A stretch of DNA of 14,163 nucleotides from Scytalidium lignicola (GCA_002812745.2 NCSJ02000607.1:1-14163), one strand, 5' to 3'. Shown: positions 1-8,530, counted from the stretch's first letter. Made by a program: numbers and translations. Notes: generated from the letters alone by a model not told the origin.

Positions 1-1
1 T

Positions 2-758
2 TTTTAACCTTTTAAAGATGAATGGTTCATGACAAACAGAGGAATAATAAACTAAGGAGTAATCAATATCTTTATAAGTTAGGAAAACTATACAGGAGAA
101 CTTAAATGCTTGTATAAGGATGTTAATGAAAAAAGGAATGTTAAAAGATGATTAGCTTACCTTAGACAAACCAAGAGCCTTAGTAAATACATAATGCTTT
201 ATTGTTAGTATATTATGTTAGTCAACTAAGAAGAAAAAGTATATATACACTAGTATAAGATTAAGTTGAAGGATTCTATCAAAGAAGAATTGTATTGTTA
301 ACTTGTAATCATTATATTTGATACTCTTGTTGACTTGTTTATCAAGATTAGAAATGAATAATATGAGATGATCTTAGACAAGAAGGGAGGATCTTATTTT
401 AACCAAAGAAAGACTAATAGAAAGAAGGATTATGAAGACCTTATAAAGTTAGATGTTATGAAGAAAGGAAAGTCTTTCAAAGGGAAAGGAAAGAAAAACT
501 TTAGAGAAAAAAGTNAAAAAGAAAAATTCCTTTAAAATCTTTTTTGAAGAACTTGACAACAAAAGAAAGAATAAATTGTATTTTAAGTATAGACTTTCTA
601 AGTATATAACAAATACTTATAAGAAAGACATTAAGTCAAGCTTATTAGTTAAAATTAGAATTATAAGAATTCTAAGAATTATAAATATCTTGTTAAAATC
701 TTCAGAAGAGGAAAGCTTAAATAAGAAAGGGAATTCCTCAGAAGAAGAGGAAGAATAA
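2..758 (+). pseudogene. gag: Gag of element A (capsid and zinc-knuckle remnant)
   Basis: This is the remnant of the structural Gag protein that forms the virus-like particle and packages RNA. Reading from base 2, the first 390 bases keep the pattern of the retrotransposon Gag domain: FKDEWF at the start, an LRQTKSLSKY stretch, and a helix with DTLVDLFIKIRNE. A nucleocapsid zinc knuckle lies at 579-620 (YFKYRLSKYITNTY). All its CCHC ligands have become Tyr, as expected from TGT/TGC to TAT/TAC and CAC to TAC changes. An acidic Ser/Glu tract ends the frame at TAA 756-758. The frame moves by one base exactly at the N at 515; without that N, gag is one frame. Several internal stops remain. The N-terminus lies outside the window. 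Confidence 0.85.
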
Positions 759-1803
759 CAAGATCTAGTAATTATACTAGAAATTACTGTTGAAACTGAT
801 GTAGACAAAATGGCAATGGTAAGAATCCTTAAAACAGATTTTGTACTTATAATAAGGACTTGACATAAAAGATATCCTTGAGATAATAATTAAGTTAGAG
901 ATTAAGGTAAATAGAGATTAATTCTAAGAGTTAATAGAATTTGAATGATTATGCTGTTAGACTTTGAAGTTATACTAATAGAATAATATCTTATTTTTAA
1001 AGAATTATTAATCCTAAAATATTATCTTATGATTAGCATAAGAGGATTAAGAGAATAAGAAATCCTGAACAGAAGTTAGCNTTTTTTAGACTGTATAATA
1101 GGAAGAGGCAATTATCAAGGCATGTAAACTTGATCTTAAAGATCTTGTTTTAGTTTACAAGACTAATCTCCATAGTATTATTATAAAAAAGAGAATATGC
1201 AAATTCCTCTTGTTAGTAAAGAGAACTTGAATATAAGATGATTTCGATTAAATGCCTAAGGATATTTGGATAGTGATAGAAGAAGGATTAAGTTATGTTA
1301 TGTAAGGATAGTATAATGTACAACATGAAGGATTCTTAATGATAACCTTTTAGTAAGACTAAGTAGAAGTTAAAACATAACATGGAGAAATCTGAGGTTT
1401 AGGAAAATTAATAGAGTAATTACTTGAAGTTAAGCAATATTATACTTAACAAGAATAAAGGGAACTGGTTGAAATTGTTGTTAAACCAGTTAATTAAAAT
1501 GTAGAAGTATTGTTTATAATTAATGAATTAGAGGAAGATTCCTTACCTTTAGAATTACTTATTATGTTATTAAGAGAAGATGAATTATTATAGAGAATCG
1601 ATGAACAGTTCAATTAAGAAGTAATAACATACTCTTTGAATTTAGTAAAAAGGATTCTTATAGTAAATAATGTCTTTATCATTGAAATAAGAGAACATCT
1701 TAGAAATGAAATGGTGGAATGAGTATAAGATGTATATACATTTATAAATGATGGAAGCTTAGATGGACTAAGGTTAAGGAACCTTAGTAAAAGACAAGTA
1801 ATA
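759..1803 (+). pseudogene. Gag-to-protease linker of element A (start of pol, broken)
   Basis: This stretch links gag and protease and aligns along its length with 7026-8120 of element B. Right after the gag stop the same frame continues with protein-like sequence (DLVIILEIT, then MAMVRIL), which B shares. The last 250 bases read in the protease frame (LPLELLIMLLRED and later RLRNLSKRQV). The middle is full of stops and shows no domain I can name. An N at 1081 sits at a T run and acts as an extra base when compared with B. It is probably the N-terminal, non-enzymatic part of Pol or a Gag-Pol linker. I see no separate gene here. Confidence 0.55.
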
Positions 1804-2290
1804 TTGTTTGAGGAACTAGAAGAAAACGTTGAAGACTTAAAAATTGAAGATAATGTATTAGTTAACAATGTTAAGAATGTTAATCTTTATTCTATAAATA
1901 ATAAGAGTTCATTATACATTAATATAAAATTGTACAAAAAACCAATAAAGGCTTTGATTAATTCAGAAGTTGAAAAGAACTTCATCAATGAACAAGTTGT
2001 AAAACAACTTAGACTTAACACAAGAGTTAAGGATAATAGTTATTTGATATTGTTAATAAACAATATTAAGGTTTAGAAATATGTCAACATTCAAACTTAG
2101 AACTTAGATATAAGGTATAATAAAAGTTATTAGGAAAAAATATCTTTTAATGTTATAAGGTTAAGAACATATTAAGTTATACTAGGAATTAAATGGATAA
2201 GGAAGTATAATCTAATAATCAATTAAAGAACAGGTAAGATTACCTTCTTAGAAGAAATTATATCTTTAAGAATTGTCCATATTGATAAGA
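1804..2290 (+). pseudogene. Aspartic protease domain of element A, catalytic Asp lost
   Basis: This is a retropepsin-like domain, the enzyme that would cut the Gag-Pol polyprotein. An open stretch at 1804-2076 contains ALINSEVEKNFINEQVVKQL, which matches the family pattern of hydrophobic-Asp-Ser-Gly followed by a NFI-type block and a helix ending in QL. The catalytic Asp is Asn at codon 1960-1962 (GAT to AAT) and the following Gly is Glu, both G-to-A changes, so the active site is dead. After 2076 the frame continues with stops to about 2290 (a TYQVILGIKW-like block with stops). Only the remnant is claimed; the start at 1804 is just an internal Met. Confidence 0.8.
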
Positions 2291-3290
2291 TTATAAAATA
2301 TATTCCTGAAGAATATTATGAATAACTAAAGTTATTCACAGAAAGACTTAATGATTTAGTCTTATTAGAGTACAAACTATAGAATTATGAGATAAAGCTC
2401 AAAGAGGGGTTCAGACTAACTTATAAACTAATTTATTGAATAACTTTTGCTGAAGATAAAGTGACAAAGAAATGGTTGCTTAAAAAAAATAATGCTTNAA
2501 AAGTTTGTACAAAGAAGGTTATGGTAAGGCTAGAATATTATTACATTACACAAAGAAAAGAGATAATCTGTTAAGATGACCTTATGGTAATTACAAATAC
2601 TTGAATAGTAGAACTAAGAAAGACTAATACCCCTTACCATTGATAAATTTAATGATGGATAAGTTGAAGGGAGTTGTTATATTTACCAAGTTAGACTTGT
2701 AGTCAGTGTTTAATCTGGTTAAAATTAAAAGAGATAATAAATGAAAAGTTGTTATTTGAACAAAATACAAATTATTTAAGTTATTGGTTATAACATTTGA
2801 TATGATTAATACTCTAATAATATAACAAAGAATAATAGACTAAATATTAGAAAAATATTTGGAGAAATTTATAATAGTATATTTAGATGATATAATCATT
2901 TACTCAAAGAGTATTGAAGAACATAAGAAGTATATTAAGCTTATTCTACAAGTGTTATAAGAAGTAGGATTACATTGTAAACTGGTAAAATGTGAATTTT
3001 ATAAGAAATAAGTCTAGTTTTTAGGATATTATATTTTTAGAGAAAAGATAGAAACCCTTAATAATAAGATTCAGTTAATCAAAGAGTAAGAAACACTTAA
3101 GATAGTTAAGCAATTATAGAGTTTCTTAGGATTAGCTAATTATTACTAAAGATTTATGAAGGATTATTCTAAAATCTCCATGCCATTAACTGAACTTATA
3201 AAGAAGGATTAAGCTTATGAATAGAATAATGTTGTAAAAGAAGTATTTTAAAGTATTAAAGATGCTTTTGTAAAAGGAAGTTTCTTAAGA
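2290..3290 (+). pseudogene. Reverse transcriptase domain of element A
   Basis: This is the reverse transcriptase that would copy element RNA into DNA. Landmarks in order: IPEEYYE and DLVLLEYKL before the domain, YEIKLKEGFRLTY, YPLPLI with stops nearby, FTKLDL with the first catalytic Asp, and the YLDD box at 2880-2891 followed by IIIYSKSIEEH. Then come LVKCEFYKK, FLGYYI and SFLGLANYY, the usual connection to RNase H. The YLDD pair is intact, but Gln and Trp codons have become stops throughout. The frame shifts by two bases near 2485-2500, where an eight-A run and an N each add one base compared with B. Non-functional. Confidence 0.9.
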
Positions 3291-3720
3291 ATCTTTAATC
3301 TAGAGAAAAGAATAAGAATTGAAATTAATACCTCTGATATAGCATTAGGAGTTATGTTATCATAATCACAGTAGATCAGTAAACAACATTACTAAGTACT
3401 ATTAGCATTTTGGTCAAAGAAGTTGAATATTGCAAAAAGAAATTATTAGACATTGAACAAGGAAATGTTAGCCATTGTAAAAGTTCTAAAGCATTGAAGA
3501 GTATATACAGTTGGATTTAGTAAAACCATTAATATACTTTCAGATCATTATAACCTTTAATATTTCATGACAATTAAGTAATTGAATGTTAAGTAAGTAT
3601 AATGAGCAGAGAAGTTATCTGAGTATGATTTTAAGATTACTCATGTAAAGGGTGAAGATAACAGAAGAGTAGATACTCTAAGCTAGAAACCTAAATACTC
3701 AGCTAAAGAGAAGGAAAAAA
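3291..3720 (+). pseudogene. RNase H domain of element A, first copy
   Basis: This is the RNase H domain that would remove the RNA strand during reverse transcription. It begins in the IFNLEKRIRIEINTSD stretch, continues through LAFWSKKLN, a KRNYQTLNKEMLAIV-like block and LSDHYNL, and ends at VKGEDNRRVDTLS, matching the usual end of the Ty3 RNase H with a terminal Asp. The first catalytic Asp is Asn, while the Asp in SDH and the Asp near the end are still present. Stops replace several Gln and Trp codons. It is followed by the linker to integrase. Confidence 0.85.
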
Positions 3721-4370
3721 GTGATTTAATACTTAAAGAAGATGAAAATAGATTCTTGGTATATAATAAGGGATAGCTTATGATTATAATAATAATAATG
3801 GACAAACATTAAGTTAATCAGATTAAAGAAGAAACTAAGAAAGAACAAGAAGGAAATACTTTATTAGATATAATTAAAGGTAAGTAGGAGAAAATTAAAA
3901 ACATTTGGTATAAGAATAAAAGGTTATATATACTAATGAAATTAGCAAAGAAGTTTGTTAAAGAATAGTATAACTTGTTATATAATAGACATATAAGAGT
4001 AGTTTGATGTTATTACCAAATTAATAAGAATTACTTTATCATGAAATTACAGTTAGTAATTAAGAAAGTAATCATGGAATGTGAAATTTATAAGAAGGTT
4101 AAGAATCTAAGAAGGAAGCTTTGAGGGTAATTATACCTAATACAAATACTCAACAATTTATAAGAATTAATTAGATAAGATTTTATTATGAAACTATTAA
4201 TTTTTACAAATCATATGACAAAAGTTGAGTATAACTTTATTTTTGTGGTAACTGAACATTATACTAAGTTTATAATCTTTGAACTATTTAAGGAGACTTG
4301 AGGAGTAAAAAAGGTAGTTAATATATTCTTATAAAGAGTAATATCTTAATAAGGAGTACTAAAACAGATA
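3291..4370 (+). repeat. Tandem duplication unit I (RNase H to integrase)
   Basis: This 1080-base unit carries the RNase H remnant and most of the integrase remnant, and it is repeated directly downstream. It starts at ATCTTTAATCTAGAGAAA (3291), and the second copy starts at ATCTTTGATCTAGAGAAA (4371). Inside: IRIEINTSDIALG (first RNase H Asp changed to Asn), LAFWSKKLNIAKRNY, a SDHYNL motif, the linker, then the integrase N-terminal region with YKKVKN and RRK, and the first integrase catalytic Asp at 4179-4181. Unit length is exactly 360 codons and the join keeps the frame. The two units differ mainly by transitions, so the duplication is older than much of the mutation. Confidence 0.85.
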
Positions 4371-4379
4371 ATCTTTGAT
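3900..4379 (+). pseudogene. Integrase of element A, first copy, truncated by the duplication
   Basis: This is the remnant of the integrase that inserts the DNA copy into the genome. It shows the degraded N-terminal zinc-binding region (a GHIRVV-like segment with His replaced, then YKKVKN), and the catalytic core start DFIMKL with Asp at 4179-4181. Then come FVVTEHYTKF and a KQIIFD motif with the second catalytic Asp at 4377-4379. At that point the sequence jumps in frame into RNase H again, so the third acidic residue and the C-terminal DNA-binding part are missing from this copy. Confidence 0.8.
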
Positions 4380-5464
4380 CTAGAGAAAGGAATAAGAATT
4401 AAAACTAATACCTTTGATGTAATATTAAGAGTTGTACTATCATAATCATAATAGATTAGTAAATGACATTATCAAGTACTATTAGCATTTTGGTTAAGAA
4501 AACTGAATATTATNAAAAAGAAATTATCAAATGTTGGATAAAGAAATGTTAGTTATTGTAAAAGCTCTAAAGTATTGAAGAATGTATACAGTTAAATCTA
4601 GTAAAACTATTAATATACTTTTAGATTATCATAACCTTTAATACTTCATGATAATTAAGTAGTTGAATGTAAGACAAGTATATTAAGCAGAAAAGTTATT
4701 TAAGTATAATTTTAAGATTACTCACATTAAAGGCAAAGACAATAGAAGAGTAAATACTCTAAATTAGAAACCTGAATACTCAATTAAAGNAAAAAGAAGA
4801 AAGTGAACTTATATTAAAGGAAGATAAAGGTAAATTCCTAATATACAATAAAGAATAACTTATAATTATTATAACAATAACAAATAAACATTAAGCTGAT
4901 CAAATCAATGAAATAACTAAAAAANGAAGAAGAAGAAAACACTTTATTAAATATAATTAAAGGTAAGTAAGAGAAAAACAAAAACATTTAGTATAAGAAC
5001 AAAAAAGTTATATATACTAATAAAATTAACAAAAGAGTTTGTCAAGGAATAATATAGTCTATTATATAATGAATATATAAGAATAGCCTAATACTATTAC
5101 TAAATTAATAAGGATTACTTTATTATAAAACTATAATTAGTAGTTAAGAAAGTAATTGTAGAATACAAGATTTGTAAGAAGGTTAAGAATTCAAGAAGAA
5201 AGCCTTAAGGGTAATTATATCTTATACAAATACTTAATAATTTATAAGAATTAATCAGATAGAATTTTATTATAAAACTATTAATTTTTACAGATTATAT
5301 AACAAAGGTTAAGTATAACTTTATTTTTATAATAATTAAACATTATATTAAGTTTATAATCTTCAAACTATTCAAGAAGACTTAAGAAGTAAAAGAAATA
5401 GCTGATATATTCTTATAAAGAGTAATATCTTAATAAGGAGTACTAAAACAAATAATCTTTAATA
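4371..5464 (+). repeat. Tandem duplication unit II (RNase H to integrase)
   Basis: This is the second copy of the RNase H-integrase block, four bases longer than unit I. Three of the four extra bases are the Ns at 4514, 4790 and 4925, each next to an A run. It reads IRIKTNTFDVILRVVLS for the RNase H start, with the catalytic Asp again Asn. In the integrase part the first catalytic Asp has become Asn (AGA TAG AAT). It is cut off at the second integrase Asp motif, now read as IFNK, and the LTR of E1 follows within a few bases. Unit II looks somewhat more AT-shifted than unit I. Confidence 0.85.
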
Positions 5465-5467
5465 AAG
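4980..5467 (+). pseudogene. Integrase of element A, second copy, cut by the E1 LTR
   Basis: This second integrase remnant lies in duplication unit II. It follows the same path as the first copy, from the zinc-binding region (YKICKKVKN, RRK) through the catalytic core to the KQIIFN motif. Both the first and second catalytic Asp are Asn here. The match with B (ATCTTTGACAAAG at 10636-10648) continues to base 5467, with AATAAAG in place of GACAAAG. The E1 LTR starts directly after. Everything downstream (the Glu of the triad, GPY/F module and chromodomain) is absent from the window. Confidence 0.8.
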
Positions 5468-5822
5468 TGTTACAAAATTACACTATCCAGGTCACTAGAT
5501 AGTCAAGGGTAAGGTAGATGTTCAAGGACAGTAAAAACATATGACATAAGCAACTAAGTCAAGGGTAAGATCTAATAATATATTTAGGTTGAACATGAGG
5601 AGTCTACTCTCATGTTCTTACAATGTGCTTATATAAATAATGAAATATAGTTGGATTGTTAGATCACCTTGATCCCTCAATCCAAGTCCTTAGATTATTA
5701 GATTACTCTGATCTAGTAATCCTAGTCATATAACCTCCTAATTGTTAAGTTCTTTATGCATACCTGCTATGTACCAAGCCTTAAGCTTACACTAATTAGC
5801 TTGTTTAGTCAAACTTATAACA
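5468..5822 (-). repeat. LTR of E1 (355 bases)
   Basis: The ends are inverted: TGTTACA at the left and TATAACA at the right, i.e. TGTTA...TAACA as in the other two LTRs. It aligns along its length with 12973-13315 on the same strand and with the reverse complement of 12106-12448. It is oriented on the - strand because the polypurine tract and chromodomain lie on its right. A TATATAAG box on the - strand sits at 5628-5635. It differs from the other LTRs by length changes in the U3 part around 5650-5730. A hairpin-like inverted repeat occurs at 5483-5502. Confidence 0.92.
5628..5635 (-). promoter_or_regulatory. TATA box of the E1 LTR
   Basis: The - strand reads TATATAAG, and the same box occurs at the equivalent place in the LTRs of B (12275-12282) and C (13139-13146). 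Its mid-LTR position suits an RNA polymerase II promoter marking the U3/R region. Conservation in all three mutated LTRs is seen directly; promoter activity is inferred. Confidence 0.6.
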
Positions 5823-5835
5823 TTATCCCCTTTCT
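5823..5835 (-). other. Polypurine tract of E1
   Basis: The - strand reads AGAAAGGGGATAA directly before the LTR. This is identical to the tract in front of the B LTR. A purine-rich run ending next to the 3' LTR is where plus-strand DNA synthesis starts in LTR elements. It proves that this LTR is a 3' LTR and fixes the - strand orientation of E1. Confidence 0.85.
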
Positions 5836-5911
5836 GTACTAGTGTCACCTTGACACTTAATTATTGTCATGAATAATCTTATTACTCATTAATTCTTTCC
5901 TTCCTTTAAAC

Positions 5912-6493
5912 ATACTACCAAAATGTCCAAATCCTGATGACAACAACTTATTAAAATGATCATAATCAAGGAAACACCAAAAGAGATTAAGTCTTGGTAT
6001 CTATATCCAAAACCTTAAGATCAAAGTAATGCTTTGCACATATTACAAACGAAAAGGACTGCCATGTAAGATGGTTCCTGATTCTGATCATTGTAGGGAA
6101 TATGTCTGTAGTAACCACAAATATAATGGTAAGTATCTTCATATACCTTCTTGGAAGTCATATAAACATAAGGATAAGCGTCTTTCTTCTGAGTATAAGA
6201 AGACTTCCACTGCCTTAACTTAAACTTCTCAGGCCCTAGCCAAGGCTACTGCCTGTCTTGCTTGTCTGGACAAACAACAAGTCTTTCTTCAAAGGTATGC
6301 TGAGGAGATAGTTCATCATGGTCTAAAGACTTTAGACAAACTAAATGTTGAGAAGAGTAAAGAGAGACAAAAGAAACAGAATTCCCTTTAAACCTCAAAG
6401 TTGCATTCTATTAACCTAAGCATAACTTCTTCCTTTGTTATCAACTTCTTCTTTTCCAACTTTATGATTTTATCACCTGGAAATCCATTCTAA
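5912..6493 (+). pseudogene. Antisense ORF in the 3' region of E1: Zn2Cys6-like plus coiled-coil protein, broken
   Basis: This is a reading frame of 194 codons opposite to the pol strand of E1, with four in-frame stops before its end. It starts at ATA 5912, apparently a mutated ATG, since the B and C copies have ATA at the same place. Residues from Cys 6035 give C-x2-Y-x6-C-x8-C-x2-Y-x6-Y, which fits Zn2Cys6 spacing (C-x2-C-x6-C-x8-C-x2-C-x6-C) if each Tyr was Cys (TGT to TAT). Then come a Lys-rich part, a helical stretch (VFLQRYAEEIVHHGLKTLDK), a charged KSKERQKKQ run, and the tail FFSNFMILSPGNPF before TAA 6491-6493. The open stretch 6029-6223 is its longest stop-free part. Its layout resembles small fungal hypothetical proteins I recall, but I cannot verify that. 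Function unknown; DNA or RNA binding is a guess. Confidence 0.7.
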
Positions 6494-6714
6494 GATAAGC
6501 TTAGTAATATACCTTTAATAACTCCTTACAACTTGTGAGATTAGAAGTAGGTTCTCATCTATTCTTACTCTCTGGATATCTTATCCATTTAACCAAGTAT
6601 TATAGTTTCTTATAATATATTTTATAATTAATAATCCTCTTAACTTCATATTCNTTTTTCTGGATCAACTTCTTCTAATATTAATGTTTAAGCATTCTCA
6701 AGTACTAGTTCAAG
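6462..6714 (-). pseudogene. Chromodomain (Pol C-terminus) of E1, broken
   Basis: The - strand reads from LELVLENA through LEEVDPEKEYEV, then KLxYLVKWIRYPES and CKELLK, and ends at a stop (codon 6464-6462). This is a chromodomain, the module that in chromovirus integrases binds modified histone tails and steers insertion to heterochromatin. The three aromatic cage positions (Tyr in KEYEV, Trp in VKW, Tyr in IRYPES) are kept. Gln and Trp codons elsewhere are stops, and an N at 6654 shifts the frame by one base. The end overlaps the antisense ORF by 32 bases. Confidence 0.8.
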
Positions 6715-6722
6715 NTNTNANA
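6715..6722. other. N-containing junction between E1 and B
   Basis: Four Ns are scattered at 6715-6721 (NTNTNANA pattern). Left of this, sequence matches the reverse complement of the pol end (homologous to about 11249-11275). Right of it, sequence matches the C-terminal part of gag in A (around 460-500). Two oppositely oriented element fragments therefore meet here. The missing parts are about 4.5 kb plus a 5' LTR of E1, and the 5' LTR plus most of gag of B. It may be a real deletion or inversion junction or an assembly join between repeats. Confidence 0.7.
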
Positions 6723-7025
6723 CTATAAAAAAAAGTGAAGACCTTAAAGGGAAAGGAAAGAAGTACTTCAGAGGAAAAAACAAGAAAGGGAATTCCTTTA
6801 AAATCTTCTTTGAAGAACTTGATAACAAAAAAGAAAAATAAATTGTATTTCAAGTGCAGACTTTCTAAGTATATAGTAAATACCTATAAGAAAGACATTA
6901 AGTTAAGCTCATTAATTAAAGTTAAAGTTATAAGAATTCTAAGAATTATAAATATCTTGTTAAAATTATTAGAAGAAGAAAGCTTGAATAAGAAGAAGAA
7001 CTCCTCAGAGGAAGAGGAAGAATAA
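6723..7025 (+). pseudogene. gag: Gag C-terminus of element B (zinc knuckle)
   Basis: This is the C-terminal part of Gag, 5'-truncated at the junction with E1. From 6735 the frame is open for 96 codons. It has a Lys-rich start, a zinc-knuckle remnant at 6846-6887 (YFKCRLSKYIVNTY), a basic stretch, and an acidic Ser/Glu tract ending at TAA 7023-7025. Of the four CCHC ligands only the second Cys survives; the others are Tyr. The segment lines up with 470-758 of element A, where that Cys is also Tyr. The Met at 6735 is not a true start, because the upstream capsid part present in A is missing here. Confidence 0.85.
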
Positions 7026-8120
7026 CAAGGCTTAGTAATTATACTAGAAATTACTATTAAAACTGATGCAGACAAAATGGCAATGGTAAGAATCCTAGAA
7101 ACAAGTTCTATACTAATGAGAAGGACTTAGTATATAGAATACCCTTAGAATTAAAAAGAGGCTATTAACCTAAATAGATAGAAATCTATGCTAAGAGTCA
7201 GTAGAATCTGGATAATCATACTAGCAAAGTTTAAGGCTATACTAACAGAGTAATATCTTATCTTTGAAGAATTATTAATCTTGAAATATTATCTCATGAT
7301 TAGTATAAGAAGACTAAGAGGATAGGAAATCCTGGACAAGAGCTAACTTTATAGAATTGTATAATAAGAAGAAGTAATTGTTAAAGAACAAGAACTTAAT
7401 CTTGAGGATCTTGCTTTAGTTTATAAGACTAACTTACAAAATATTATTATAAAGAAAGGATTATGCAAATTCCTCTTACTAGTAGAAAGAACTCAAATCT
7501 AGGATAACTTTGATCAAATGCTTAAGGATGCTTAGATAATAATAGAAGAAGGACTAAGTTATGTTATATAAGGACATTACAACTTGTAATGAGAAGGACT
7601 TCTGATAATGACCTTTTAGCAAGACTGATTAAAAGTAGAAACATAATACAGAGAAATCTAAAGCCTAAGAAAATCAGTAAAATAATTACCTGAAGTTGAG
7701 TAATACTATGTATAACAAGAACAAAGAGAATCAGTTAAGATTATTATCAAACTAACTAACTAAGATATAGAAGTATTACCTATGGTTAATGAACTAGAGA
7801 AGGATTCACTACCTTTAGAAGTATCTATTGTATTACCAAGGGAAGACAAACTATTATAAAGAATTAATGAACAGTTTAATCAAGAAGTAAAAGTGTATCC
7901 TTTGAATTTTTATAAGAAGAATTCTTATAAAAAGTAATACCTTTATCATTAAGATAAAGGAGTGCTTAAGAAACGAAATAACAAAATAAGTACAAGATAT
8001 ATATACCTTCATAAATGATAAAAGCTTAAATAGACTAAGACTAAGAAATCTTGTTGAAAAACAAATAGTATTCTTTAAAGAGTTAGAAGAAAATGCTAAA
8101 AACCTGAAGATTAACAATGA
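7026..8120 (+). pseudogene. Gag-to-protease linker of element B
   Basis: This region matches 759-1800 of A. The gag frame continues beyond the TAA for about 950 bases with protein-like stretches, such as GLVIILEIT, MAMVRIL, LNLEDLALVYKTN and LPLEVSIVLPRED, interrupted by many stops. It then shifts to the protease frame at about 8000-8040 (RLRLRNLVEKQIVFF). I recognise no catalytic domain. It is likely the N-terminal part of Pol or an extended Gag-Pol linker of a single polyprotein. Confidence 0.5.
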
Positions 8121-8530
8121 CATATTAGTTAACAATGTTAGAAATATCAATCTCTACTTTATGAATAATAAAAGTTCATTATATATTAACATAATACTAT
8201 GTAAAAAGTTAATAAAGGCCTTGATCAATTCAAAAGCTAAAAGAAACTTTATCAGTAAACAAGTTGTAAAATGACTTAGACTTAGCATAAGAGTCAAGGA
8301 CAACAACTATCTGATATTGTTAGCAAACAATACTAAGGTTTAAAAGTATATCAACATTCAAATCCAGAACTTGAATATAAGGTATAATAAAAGCTATTAA
8401 GAAAAGATATCTTTTGATGTTATAAGGTTAAGAATATACTAAGTAATATTAAGAATTAAATGAATAAGAAAGTATAATCTAATAATTAATTGAAGAATAA
8501 GTATAATTACCTTCTTAGAAAAGACTATAT
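8120..8530 (+). pseudogene. Aspartic protease domain of element B, catalytic Asp lost
   Basis: This is a retropepsin-like domain in the same frame as the downstream RT. The active-site block reads LIKALINSKAKRNFIS, with the catalytic Asp replaced by Asn (codon 8227-8229) and the Gly of the triad changed to Lys. It is followed by KQVVK and, after a stop, LRL. Element A carries the same Asp-to-Asn change at 1960-1962. The change could have been inherited from a dead common source or hit independently in both. Several stops follow. Confidence 0.8.

Larger units (their letters stand above)
1..5467 (+). mobile_element. Element A: degraded Ty3/gypsy chromovirus copy, truncated at both ends
   Basis: Gag, protease, RT, RNase H and integrase remains follow each other on the + strand in the Ty3/gypsy order (integrase after RNase H). 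The left end runs off the window inside gag, so no 5' LTR or primer-binding site is seen. The right end stops inside integrase at the second catalytic Asp motif, where the LTR of element E1 begins. Dozens of in-frame stops and a few one-base shifts break the coding sequence. It differs from B mainly by transitions and by an internal tandem duplication. Chromodomain, 3' region and 3' LTR are missing. Confidence 0.9.
5468..6714 (-). mobile_element. Element E1: 3' end of a second chromovirus copy, inverted relative to A and B
   Basis: Read on the - strand, this piece holds the chromodomain end of pol, about 640 bases of 3' region, a polypurine tract and a full 3' LTR. The rest of the element is missing: homology to the B pol end stops at about 6714, in an N-rich stretch. 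It has a longer LTR (355 against 343 bases) and a longer antisense frame (194 against 180 codons) than B and C, so it is a somewhat separate subfamily. The LTR touches element A directly, consistent with insertion into A. The matching flank duplication cannot be tested because the other end is lost. Confidence 0.85.

Noticed and set aside
617..808. Open frame of 63 codons on the - strand
   Set aside because: Ser-rich antisense shadow of the acidic Glu tract of gag; the matching shadow at 6884-7075 has the same cause.
1614..1868. Open frame of 84 codons on the - strand, and a similar one at 7854-8150
   Set aside because: Both lie opposite the pre-protease part of pol, have low-complexity Phe/Ser/Leu composition, and their frames are not kept between A and B.
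3787..3800. ATA/ATG microsatellite-like run
   Set aside because: Only a few trinucleotide units in AT-rich sequence and matched by coding homology in B; not a meaningful repeat.
3300..5464. The repeated RNase H-integrase block as an assembly duplication
   Set aside because: The two units differ at many sites, mostly transitions, which identical-read duplication would not give. Long reads would still be the final test.
6029..6223. A free-standing small cysteine-rich gene (effector-like)
   Set aside because: No signal peptide is visible, and the same frame extends on both sides with homology to the antisense ORFs of B and C, so it is only the stop-free part of the longer broken ORF.
5468..6720. 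First impression of a 5' LTR followed by leader and start of gag for element B
   Set aside because: The inner part is the reverse complement of the chromodomain end of pol, and a polypurine tract, not a primer-binding site, touches the LTR. It is the 3' end of an inverted element.
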